Shown here piece after piece: positions 14,737 to 21,549 of a stretch of DNA of 21,549 nucleotides. The translations under genes and the position numbers were made by a program. Where the stretch lies: the NCBI GenBank assembly GCA_000437755.1, contig FR900138.1, forward strand, positions 9,276 to 30,824, written 5' to 3'. The first letter of the stretch is position 1; every line of letters starts with the position of its first letter. Below the pieces are notes generated by a model that did no database searches, was not told the origin of the DNA, and saw nothing but the letters and a program-made list of their open reading frames with translations. Origin of the DNA: Roseburia sp. CAG:303. Lineage in GTDB: Bacteria > Bacillota > Clostridia > Lachnospirales > Lachnospiraceae.

Positions 14737-17364
14737 ATGTCAAGAAAATGGGTATACCTTTTTACAGAAGGTAATGCGAACATGCGTGAGCTTCTCGGTG
14801 GTAAAGGCGCTAACTTAGCGGAGATGACAAACATCGGACTCCCGGTACCACAGGGATTCACAATTACAACAGAGGCTTGTACACAGTATTACGAGGACGG
14901 AAGACAGATTAACGATGAAATTCAGGCACAGATTAATGAATACATCGTTAAGATGGAAGAAATTACAGGTAAGAAGTTCGGAGATAAGACAAACCCACTT
15001 CTTGTTTCAGTTCGTTCCGGTGCAAGAGCATCCATGCCAGGTATGATGGACACCATCCTGAATCTTGGTCTGAATGAAGAAGTTGTAAATGCTATCGCAG
15101 ATATGTCTAAGAATCCACGTTGGGCTTGGGACTGCTATAGAAGATTTATCCAGATGTATTCTGACGTAGTTATGGAAGTCGGCAAGAAATATTTTGAACA
15201 GCTGATAGATGCTATGAAAGAAAAGAAGGGTGTAAAACAGGACGTTGAACTTGATGCTGATGACTTAAAAGAATTAGCAAACCAGTTCAAGGCTGAATAC
15301 AAGTCCAAGATTGGTTCAGACTTCCCGGATGATCCAAAGGAACAGCTGATGGGAGCTATCAAGGCTGTATTCCGTTCATGGGACAACCCAAGAGCAAATG
15401 TATACAGAAGAGATAACGATATTCCATATTCATGGGGAACAGCAGTAAACGTACAGTCCATGGCATTCGGTAACATGGGTGATGATTGTGGTACCGGTGT
15501 TGCATTCACAAGAGACCCTGCTACAGGAAACAAAGGTCTGTTTGGTGAATTCCTTACAAATGCACAGGGCGAGGACGTAGTTGCCGGTGTTCGTACACCT
15601 ATGAAGATTACAGAGATGGAAGATAAATTCCCTGAAGCATTCAAACAGTTCAAGGAAGTATGCAAGACATTGGAAGACCATTACAGAGATATGCAGGATA
15701 TGGAATTTACGGTTGAACATGGTAAATTATACATGCTGCAGACAAGAAATGGTAAGAGAACAGCTCAGGCAGCTCTTAAGATCGCATGTGACCTCGTAGA
15801 TGAAGGTATGAGAACAGAAAAAGAAGCTGTAGCAATGATTGATCCTAGAAACCTTGATACACTGCTTCATCCACAGTTTGATTCTGCTGCATTGAAGGCT
15901 GCAACACCTATGGGCAAAGGACTTGGTGCATCACCTGGTGCTGCCTGCGGTAAGATTGTATTCTCAGCAGAAGATGCAGAAAACTGGGCTGCAAGAGGAG
16001 AAAAGGTTGTTCTGGTTCGTCTGGAAACATCACCGGAAGATATTACCGGTATGAAGGCTTCACAGGGTATCCTGACTGTTCGTGGTGGTATGACAAGCCA
16101 CGCTGCAGTAGTTGCCCGTGGTATGGGTACATGCTGTGTATCCGGTTGCGGCGACATTGCAATGGATGAAGAGAACAAGAAATTTACATTGGCAGGCAAA
16201 GAATTCCACGAAGGAGATTATATTTCCATCGATGGTACAACAGGTAATATCTATGATGGTCTTATCCCGACTGTAGATGCTACTATCGCAGGAGAGTTCG
16301 GAAGAGTTATGGCATGGGCTGATAAGTACAGAACTCTTAAGGTAAGAACAAATGCAGATACACCTGCAGATGCAAAGAAAGCCCGTGAACTCGGTGCGGA
16401 AGGTATCGGACTTTGCCGTACAGAGCATATGTTCTTTGAGGAAGACAGAATTGCTGCATTCCGTGAGATGATTTGCTCAGACACAGTAGAAGAAAGAGAA
16501 GCTGCATTAGACAAGATTCTTCCATATCAGCAGGGAGACTTTGAAAAATTATATGAAGCTCTGGAAGGAAATCCTGTTACAATCAGATTCCTGGATCCAC
16601 CTCTTCATGAGTTCGTTCCTACAGAAGAAGCTGATATTAAGAAGCTTGCAGATGCACAGGGTAAATCAGTAGAAGATATTAAGACAATCATTAACAGTCT
16701 TCATGAATTTAACCCAATGATGGGACACAGAGGATGCCGTCTTGCAGTAACATATCCTGAGATTGCAAAGATGCAGACAAAGGCAGTTATCCGTGCAGCA
16801 ATCAATGTCCAGAAGGCACATCCGGACTGGACAGTTAAACCGGAGATCATGATCCCGTTAGTATGCGAAATCAAGGAATTAAAATATGTAAAGAAAGTCG
16901 TTGTAGAGACAGCTGATGCTGAAATCGCTGCGGCAGATGCGAAACTTGAATACGAAGTAGGTACAATGATTGAGATTCCTAGAGCAGCACTTACAGCAGA
17001 TGAGATTGCCACAGAAGCTGATTTCTTCTGCTTTGGTACAAACGATTTAACACAGATGACATTCGGATTCTCAAGAGATGATGCAGGTAAGTTCCTCGAT
17101 GCTTACTATGATGCTAAGATCTTTGAAAACGATCCGTTTGCAAAACTTGATCAGACAGGTGTTGGCAAGTTAATGGAAATGGCTATCAAACTTGGTAAGC
17201 CGGTAAATCCTAAGTTACATGTAGGTATTTGTGGAGAACATGGTGGAGATCCTTCCTCTGTTGAGTTCTGCCATAAGATTGGACTTGACTATGTTTCATG
17301 CTCACCATTCAGAGTACCTATCGCAAGACTTGCAGCAGCTCAGGCAGCTATCGCTGAAGGCTAA
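14737..17364 (+). CDS. ppdK: Pyruvate, phosphate dikinase
   Basis: PPDK interconverts pyruvate, ATP and phosphate with phosphoenolpyruvate, AMP and pyrophosphate. In fermentative Clostridia it often runs in the glycolytic direction, saving energy through PPi. The 875-residue length matches the Clostridium symbiosum enzyme. The N-terminal ATP-grasp nucleotide domain starts with GGKGANLAEM and contains SVRSGARASMPGMMDT. The phosphohistidine domain has the swivelling His455 in GGMTSHAAVVARGMG, the same number as in C. symbiosum. The C-terminal PEP/pyruvate TIM barrel carries GLCRTEHMF and the catalytic Cys832 in VGICGEHGGDPSSVEF. AGGAGG nine bases upstream fixes the ATG. Codon choice (CGT, GGT, CCA, AAC) is clearly biased compared with its neighbours, which fits very high expression. 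No PPDK regulatory protein gene is adjacent. Confidence 0.97.
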   Translation: MSRKWVYLFTEGNANMRELLGGKGANLAEMTNIGLPVPQGFTITTEACTQYYEDGRQINDEIQAQINEYIVKMEEITGKKFGDKTNPLLVSVRSGARASMPGMMDTILNLGLNEEVVNAIADMSKNPRWAWDCYRRFIQMYSDVVMEVGKKYFEQLIDAMKEKKGVKQDVELDADDLKELANQFKAEYKSKIGSDFPDDPKEQLMGAIKAVFRSWDNPRANVYRRDNDIPYSWGTAVNVQSMAFGNMGDDCGTGVAFTRDPATGNKGLFGEFLTNAQGEDVVAGVRTPMKITEMEDKFPEAFKQFKEVCKTLEDHYRDMQDMEFTVEHGKLYMLQTRNGKRTAQAALKIACDLVDEGMRTEKEAVAMIDPRNLDTLLHPQFDSAALKAATPMGKGLGASPGAACGKIVFSAEDAENWAARGEKVVLVRLETSPEDITGMKASQGILTVRGGMTSHAAVVARGMGTCCVSGCGDIAMDEENKKFTLAGKEFHEGDYISIDGTTGNIYDGLIPTVDATIAGEFGRVMAWADKYRTLKVRTNADTPADAKKARELGAEGIGLCRTEHMFFEEDRIAAFREMICSDTVEEREAALDKILPYQQGDFEKLYEALEGNPVTIRFLDPPLHEFVPTEEADIKKLADAQGKSVEDIKTIINSLHEFNPMMGHRGCRLAVTYPEIAKMQTKAVIRAAINVQKAHPDWTVKPEIMIPLVCEIKELKYVKKVVVETADAEIAAADAKLEYEVGTMIEIPRAALTADEIATEADFFCFGTNDLTQMTFGFSRDDAGKFLDAYYDAKIFENDPFAKLDQTGVGKLMEMAIKLGKPVNPKLHVGICGEHGGDPSSVEFCHKIGLDYVSCSPFRVPIARLAAAQAAIAEG

Positions 17365-17427
17365 AAATATCAGAAATATCTGGTTAGAAGTTTTGTATCA
17401 TACTTATAAACAGGTAGGATAAAATCT

Positions 17428-17470
17428 TTAGTCCGTTTTGGATAGAAATATCTGAAACGGACTAATTTTT
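17428..17470 (+). terminator. Strong terminator after ppdK
   Basis: TTAGTCCGTTT (17428-17438) pairs perfectly with AAACGGACTAA (17455-17465). An inner GATA/TATC stem closes on a GAAA tetraloop, and TTTTT follows. It lies about 65 bases past the ppdK stop codon. Confidence 0.9.
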
Positions 17471-17511
17471 ATTAATGTGGGGGAGATATATATAATAGTA
17501 AGAACAATAAT

Positions 17512-17531
17512 GGGTAAAACGGATTTTACCC
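17512..17531 (+). promoter_or_regulatory. Perfect hairpin in the leader of the unknown coiled-coil gene
   Basis: GGGTAAAA (17512-17519), loop CGGA, then TTTTACCC (17524-17531). It sits about 30 bases before the start codon and just upstream of the AGGGAGG ribosome binding site. There is no T-tail, so it is not a terminator. A TATAAT (17491-17496) lies upstream with no good -35. Confidence 0.45.
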
Positions 17532-17560
17532 TGTATTTAAGACCAGGGAGGTAAAAAATT

Positions 17561-18352
17561 ATGAGTACAATATCAAATTATGGCAATATCGCCGGAAGTA
17601 CAAACAATTATAACAATACATCAGTTGACAATCAGAAAAAGAAAGCAAATGAAACAGAGAATACCGGTAAAACGTCCAATTCTTCCAAAACGGACAAGAA
17701 CGGAAAAATAACAGGAAAAACCATCGGTCAGCCAAAGCTGAGTGAAAAAGCTGCGAAATACTATGAACAGCTGAAGAAGAAATATTCCAACATGGATTTT
17801 ATTCTGGTAAGTGAGGATCAGAAGGAAAACGCAAAGGCACAGGCAGGAAGCTATGCCAATGCATCCAAAACCGTGGTTCTGATTGATGAGGATAAGATTG
17901 AGCGGATGGCAGAGGACGAGAATTACAGAAAACAGTACGAAGGCATAATTGGCAATGCAGCCAGTGGATTATCCCAGTTAAAATCATCTCTTTCCACATC
18001 CGGTGCGGATGTCAAAGGCTACGGAATGCAGGTAAATGACGGAGGTACGGCAAGTTTCTTTGCAGTATTAAAGAAATCATCCAATGCACAGAAGGAAAGA
18101 ATAGAAAAAAAGAAAGAATCTGCTAAGGCTGAAAAAAAAGCAGAAGAGAAAAAAGCCAAAAAGAAAGAGCAGGAAGAGAGGTTAAAGAAGAAAGAGCAGG
18201 ATGATGATTCGGACGACACCATAACGATTACGGCATCCAGTATCGAGGAACTCATCAAAAAGATAGAGGATTACACACAGAATGAAGAAGTGAACAATGT
18301 GCAGACCAAGGAGGAAAAAGCAGTGGGTCAGCATATAGATTTTAAAGGGTAG
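17561..18352 (+). CDS. Unknown soluble protein with Lys/Glu coiled coil, DUF6033-like
   Basis: This is a 263-residue hydrophilic protein with no signal peptide or membrane segment. Residues 1-55 are Asn/Thr/Ser/Lys-rich and probably disordered. Residues about 58-170 form the likely folded part (LSEKAAKYYEQLKKKYSNMDF, then KTVVLIDEDKIERMAEDENYRKQYE). Residues about 173-215 are an uninterrupted Lys/Glu-rich predicted coiled coil. An acidic patch DDDSDD and a short helical tail follow. The folded core resembles Lachnospiraceae proteins labelled DUF6033; this is from memory and not verified. No function is known. GGGAGG upstream of the ATG supports the start. The NYN-OST-HTH gene begins 9 bases after the stop codon with its own ribosome binding site, so the two are almost certainly one transcript and may act together. 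Confidence 0.75.
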   Translation: MSTISNYGNIAGSTNNYNNTSVDNQKKKANETENTGKTSNSSKTDKNGKITGKTIGQPKLSEKAAKYYEQLKKKYSNMDFILVSEDQKENAKAQAGSYANASKTVVLIDEDKIERMAEDENYRKQYEGIIGNAASGLSQLKSSLSTSGADVKGYGMQVNDGGTASFFAVLKKSSNAQKERIEKKKESAKAEKKAEEKKAKKKEQEERLKKKEQDDDSDDTITITASSIEELIKKIEDYTQNEEVNNVQTKEEKAVGQHIDFKG

Positions 18353-18361
18353 GAAGGAAAT

Positions 18362-19294
18362 ATGGAAGAAAAGCTACAATTTGCGGTATTAATAGATGCA
18401 GAAAACGTAAGTGCAAAATATGCGGCAGTTATATTTGATGAGCTGGAAAAATATGGATATGCATCCTGCAGAAGGATCTATGGAAACTGGTCCAAAGAAA
18501 ACGGCTGGAAAGAAGAAATACTGCTTGCGTATTCGATCATACCAATACAGCAGTTTTCCTATACGGCTGGAAAAAACAGCACCGATATTGCAATAGTAAT
18601 CGATGCCATGGATTTATTGTATCAGAGAAAGGTGGACGGCTTCTGCCTGGTGACAAGTGACAGTGATTTCACAAGGCTTGCCATGCGGCTGCGGGAAGAA
18701 AAAAAATATGTTCTGGGCATGGGGGAGTCGAAGACGCCTCTTGCACTTACCAGGGCATGTAATAAATTTATCCACCTGAATCTGATTGATGCATCCGATA
18801 AAGATACCGGGCATAAGGATGTTCCGGAAGATAATAATGAGAACAATGTAACCAGCATTGATGAAATTGAAAATGCAATACTGGCACTGCTCAATGAATC
18901 CGGGGATGGAAATGCCGGACTTGGATTTATTGGACAGCGTCTGGGTGAAAAATACCCGGATTTTGACGTTCGTAATTACGGTTATTCCAAATTAAGTGTA
19001 TTTATAGAAGAGAAATTACCGCATTTCAAGGTAATACGCCGGGAAAACCAGTATTATCTCAGAAAGACGGCAAAAGTTTCAAGAGAGAGAATCGAACAGA
19101 CCGTTCTCCAGATTTTGAGGGAGAATAAGGGGGTAATCGATAATCTGTCCGTGATCAATAACGAGCTTACCAGAAAATACAGCGGATTTGATTTAAAGGA
19201 CTATGGATACAGCAGAATATCTGGATTTCTGCGCAGTATGGACGGAGTCATTGTCGATGGAAATAAAATTATACTAAAAAGCAGAAAAAAGTAA
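18362..19294 (+). CDS. NYN-domain putative ribonuclease with two OST-HTH/LOTUS domains
   Basis: This 310-residue protein has a clear three-module layout. The NYN (PIN-like, LabA-type) nuclease domain covers about residues 5-140, with acidic positions expected to bind metal at D12 (VLIDAEN), D75 (NSTDIAIVIDAMD) and D100/D102 (TSDSDFTRLA). Two OST-HTH/LOTUS winged-helix domains follow at about 165-235 and 240-308. Each contains the repeated pattern FD(V/L)+(N/D)YGYS+(L/I)S, followed by FI or FL and a hydrophobic strand ending (VRNYGYSKLSVF and LKDYGYSRISGF). Known LOTUS domains bind RNA, and NYN domains are often RNases, so an RNA-directed nuclease is the natural prediction; the substrate is unknown. 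Residues 140-165 form a polar linker. There is no signal peptide. It lies 9 bases downstream of the unknown coiled-coil gene and has no terminator after it. Confidence 0.9.
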   Translation: MEEKLQFAVLIDAENVSAKYAAVIFDELEKYGYASCRRIYGNWSKENGWKEEILLAYSIIPIQQFSYTAGKNSTDIAIVIDAMDLLYQRKVDGFCLVTSDSDFTRLAMRLREEKKYVLGMGESKTPLALTRACNKFIHLNLIDASDKDTGHKDVPEDNNENNVTSIDEIENAILALLNESGDGNAGLGFIGQRLGEKYPDFDVRNYGYSKLSVFIEEKLPHFKVIRRENQYYLRKTAKVSRERIEQTVLQILRENKGVIDNLSVINNELTRKYSGFDLKDYGYSRISGFLRSMDGVIVDGNKIILKSRKK

Positions 19295-19334
19295 AAAAAT
19301 GTAAAATAAAGTGCAAGCATTCATAAAAAATCCG

Positions 19335-19368
19335 TACTTAATTTATGTAAGGGATAATAAATTAAGTA
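19335..19368. promoter_or_regulatory. 12-bp inverted repeat just before the C39 peptidase gene
   Basis: TACTTAATTTAT (19335-19346) and ATAAATTAAGTA (19357-19368) are perfect inverted arms around a 10-base spacer (GTAAGGGATA). The right arm ends two bases before the AGGAGG ribosome binding site of the peptidase gene. There is no T-tail. It could be an operator for a dimeric regulator or an RNA hairpin that controls translation. Confidence 0.5.
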
Positions 19369-19386
19369 ATAGGAGGTTGAAGGGTT

Positions 19387-20160
19387 ATGAGTGTTCGTGA
19401 AAAAAAGAAAGTCTGGGCGCTGGCCACCATTGGAACAGCATTATTGCTTGACCTGTTTGGCTGTATGAGTGAAGCGGAGAAATCTGCAGGGGAAGAGGGA
19501 GCATTGATACAGGAAATGCCTGCGGAATCTCTGAAGTTCACAACGTTTGAGGGAGAAACTAAGAAGAGCAGTGGGAAGATAGAGGGAGTTCCCATGCTGT
19601 TCCAGGACCCGGAACTTCCAACCGGATGTGAAGTTACAGCTCTGGCTATGGTGTTGCAATATTATGGATTCGATGCAGATAAGTGCGAATTAAGTGATGT
19701 GTACCTGCCGAAGGGAGCGGTTGGGGAGACAGATTTTCATTACGCATTTGTCGGAGAACCGAGGGAGCAGCATTCTTATGGATGCTATGCTCCGGCAATC
19801 GTAGAAACAGCCCTGGGTTATCTTGGGGATATGGATGGGCTGCAGGATTATACCGTGAAAGATCTTACCGGAATGGAACTGAAGAAACTGTTCCGGTATG
19901 TGGAAGAAGGTATTCCGGTTATGGTGTGGGGAACAATGAAGAACAAAGAGTCCTATCTGACAACAACCTGGGAAGTAAATGGAAAAACCATAACCTGGCG
20001 GGCTGGGGAGCATTGCCGGGTGCTGGTGGGATACAATAAGAAATTAGGAATTGTCCAGGTAAATGATCCGCAGGAAGGTGTTCTTACATATGATGTTTCG
20101 GTGTTTGAAGAAAGGTACAATGAGATGGGAAAACAGGCGGTAGTTATCCTTCCGGAATAG
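19387..20160 (+). CDS. C39-like cysteine peptidase, predicted lipoprotein
   Basis: This 257-residue protein starts with a basic N-terminus, a hydrophobic stretch (residues 9-25) and the lipobox-like LFGC, giving a lipidated Cys26 on the outer face of the membrane. A polar linker (27-60) leads to a papain-like C39_2-type domain. It contains the catalytic Cys81 (LPTGCEVTALAMVLQYYGF), His209 (GEHCRVLVGYN) and Asp227 or Asn226 (VNDPQ). Unlike bacteriocin-processing C39 domains, it is not fused to an ABC transporter. Proteins of this class are secreted or surface peptidases of mostly unknown substrate. AGGAGG ten bases before the ATG supports the start. The inverted repeat directly upstream suggests separate control. 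The lipobox has Asp22 in the hydrophobic region, so a plain membrane anchor is an alternative. Confidence 0.82.
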   Translation: MSVREKKKVWALATIGTALLLDLFGCMSEAEKSAGEEGALIQEMPAESLKFTTFEGETKKSSGKIEGVPMLFQDPELPTGCEVTALAMVLQYYGFDADKCELSDVYLPKGAVGETDFHYAFVGEPREQHSYGCYAPAIVETALGYLGDMDGLQDYTVKDLTGMELKKLFRYVEEGIPVMVWGTMKNKESYLTTTWEVNGKTITWRAGEHCRVLVGYNKKLGIVQVNDPQEGVLTYDVSVFEERYNEMGKQAVVILPE

Positions 20161-20212
20161 AAAAAGGGAGTATTATAATAGTCCATGAAAAGAAAAAACT
20201 GTAAGAAAAGTA

Positions 20213-20242
20213 TTGTAAAGCACAAATAATTTATGTTACAAT
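20213..20242 (+). promoter_or_regulatory. Likely promoter of the hybrid kinase gene
   Basis: TTGTAA (20213-20218), an 18-base spacer and TACAAT (20237-20242), with TGt before the -10 (extended -10). It lies about 35 bases upstream of the start codon. Confidence 0.5.
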
Positions 20243-20277
20243 GAAAGGAACTATTATATGTCTGGAAGGAGAATTAA

Positions 20278-21516
20278 ATGGAGGATAGGGAGAAAAACAG
20301 TGCAGATAATGCACAAAATGAAGAACTGGATAAAATCAGGATGGAGAGCCGTGCAAAGTCAGAGTTTATCAGCCGCATGAGCCATGATATAAGGACTCCC
20401 ATGAATAATATTATGGGACTGACCAGTATCGCCATTGCAAATATAGAAGATACGCAACGGGTACAGGACTGCCTGAATAAAATAGCGATGTCGGGAAATC
20501 ATATGCTGAATCTCATTAACGATGTCCTTGATATCAGCCGGATTGAGAATGGTGTATTTACGATCTGCGAAGACGAGATAAATCTGAAGAATCTTATTTA
20601 TAATGTAATAGAGATGATTCATACACCGAGCAGCAGAAAACATCAGGAGTTGTCCGCAGATATCACAGGTATTATGCATGAAAATGTAATCGGGGATGAA
20701 CTGCACATCAAGGAAGTGCTGATGAATGTTCTGGGAAATGCAGTAAAGTATACCGGTGAAAATGGAACAATACAGCTGACTGTTCTGGAAAAAGAGAAAA
20801 AAGATGGAAATATAGCCTGTTATGAATTTGTTGTGCAGGATAGCGGGATCGGAATGGAAGAATCTTTTATACAGCATATATTTGAACCATTTGCAAGAGA
20901 GGAGCGGATGGGCTGGCAGATTTCAGGAACCGGACTTGGCATGACGATTGCCAGAAAGCTTGCGGTCATGATGAATGGAGATATCCGGGTGAAAAGCAGA
21001 AAAGGGAAAGGTTCTGAATTTACGGTTACACTTTGCCTGAAACTGAGGGAAGTTGGCAGGGATGTACATAAGCATCCGGAAACTTTATCTGAAAAAGATG
21101 GGTTACAGGAAGATACATGGAAGAGCAGGGATTTTTCAAATAAAAGAATTCTGCTTGTGGAAGATAATCCGCTTAACTGTGAGATTGAATCTGAAATCAT
21201 CGGAACAACGGGAGCAATTGTGGAGATTGCAGAGAACGGAAGGCTGGCAGTCGAGAAAGTAAAAAATTCCCCGGAAGAGTATTACGATTTAATCTTCATG
21301 GATATCCGTATGCCCGAGATGGATGGATATCAGGCGACAAAACTGATAAGGAAGATGGAACGCGGCGACTGTCAGAAGATTCCCGTGATAGCAATGACTG
21401 CAAATGCATTTGCAGATGACACAATCCGGGCAAGGGAAGCAGGCATGAATGGTCACATCAGCAAACCCGTGGATATGAACAGGCTGTTTCAGATTATGGA
21501 AAATCTGATGTTGTAA
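20278..21516 (+). CDS. Soluble hybrid histidine kinase with receiver domain
   Basis: This 412-residue signalling protein contains only kinase and receiver modules. The HisKA H-box is at residues about 32-42 with phosphoacceptor His36 (SHDIRTPMNN). The ATPase domain has the N-box in LMNVLGNAVKYT, the G1 box DSGIGM and the G2 box GTGLGM (residues about 100-255). The C-terminal receiver domain (about 288-410) has the acidic pair in LLVEDN, the phosphoacceptor D342 in IFMDIRMPEMDG, and Lys in ISKPVD. There is no membrane segment, PAS/GAF sensor or DNA-binding output. The start is firm: GGAAGGAG lies just before the ATG, and a promoter is visible upstream. The protein must therefore receive its signal from a partner and pass phosphate through a separate relay protein, or it is a shortened descendant of a larger sensor. 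The partner genes are not in the window. Confidence 0.9.
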   Translation: MEDREKNSADNAQNEELDKIRMESRAKSEFISRMSHDIRTPMNNIMGLTSIAIANIEDTQRVQDCLNKIAMSGNHMLNLINDVLDISRIENGVFTICEDEINLKNLIYNVIEMIHTPSSRKHQELSADITGIMHENVIGDELHIKEVLMNVLGNAVKYTGENGTIQLTVLEKEKKDGNIACYEFVVQDSGIGMEESFIQHIFEPFAREERMGWQISGTGLGMTIARKLAVMMNGDIRVKSRKGKGSEFTVTLCLKLREVGRDVHKHPETLSEKDGLQEDTWKSRDFSNKRILLVEDNPLNCEIESEIIGTTGAIVEIAENGRLAVEKVKNSPEEYYDLIFMDIRMPEMDGYQATKLIRKMERGDCQKIPVIAMTANAFADDTIRAREAGMNGHISKPVDMNRLFQIMENLML

Positions 21517-21549
21517 AAATAGTGATTGACGAAAACAAATATACTGTAT

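Noticed and set aside
15135..15665. Long reverse-strand frame of 176 codons inside ppdK
   Set aside because: It is antisense to an unmistakable gene. Its Ser/Phe-rich composition is what codon bias on the other strand produces.
18019..18258. Reverse-strand Ser/Phe-rich frame opposite the coiled-coil region
   Set aside because: It is the complement of the Lys/Glu codon run (AAA/GAA read as TTT/TTC), a known artefact of low-complexity coding sequence.
20359..20877. Reverse-strand 172-codon frame inside the hybrid kinase gene
   Set aside because: It is entirely antisense to intact HisKA and ATPase motifs, with no ribosome binding site and no family resemblance.
21526..21549. Possible promoter after the hybrid kinase (TTGACG at 21526-21531)
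   Set aside because: The -10 region is cut by the window end, and TATACT at 21540-21545 is only 8 bases from the -35, so it cannot be supported.

Overview
The window looks like chromosomal DNA from a low-to-moderate GC, Gram-positive anaerobe of the Clostridia, most probably a Lachnospiraceae-type gut bacterium. The evidence is a single-chain glycyl-tRNA synthetase beside era and recO, a pyruvate phosphate dikinase of the Clostridium type, a presequence-protease-like M16 peptidase, purine-rich GGAGG ribosome binding sites, and a protein resembling a small Lachnospiraceae family (DUF6033-like). This is inferred from gene content alone; no rRNA is present to settle it. I see no tRNA, rRNA, CRISPR array, insertion sequence or phage gene.

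Layout. (1) Positions 1-4525, + strand: a closely spaced three-gene membrane operon. It holds an ABC exporter truncated by the window edge, a double-domain CmpB-type membrane protein and an NhaC-type Na+/H+ antiporter. (2) 4549-5820, - strand: an AI-2E family membrane protein. It converges on the antiporter gene, and a two-way terminator hairpin lies across its own stop codon. (3) 6010-7110, + strand: a D-Ala-D-Ala carboxypeptidase, divergent from (2). (4) 7180-12419, + strand: a tight run of TetR-type regulator, large M16 metalloprotease, Era GTPase and RecO. Its promoter carries a perfect 12-bp palindrome between the -35 and -10. (5) 12546-13934: glyS with its own extended -10 promoter. (6) 13935-14736: about 800 bases without a convincing gene. 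It contains a strong orphan terminator, very small reading frames and a strong promoter with a folded 5' leader for the next gene. (7) 14737-17364: ppdK, with a strong terminator after it. (8) 17561-19294: a coiled-coil unknown protein closely followed by a NYN-nuclease protein with two OST-HTH/LOTUS domains. (9) 19387-20160: a C39-like cysteine peptidase lipoprotein. (10) 20278-21516: a soluble hybrid histidine kinase with a receiver domain and no sensor or output domain.

Taken together, the central block is housekeeping: ribosome assembly GTPase, recombination repair, tRNA charging and PPi-linked glycolysis. The flanks carry envelope transport, peptidoglycan trimming and signalling. The least explained pieces are the unknown protein/NYN-LOTUS pair, the structured gap before ppdK, and the palindrome-bearing promoter of the tetR-M16-era-recO run. 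No clearly new defence or mobile system is visible.
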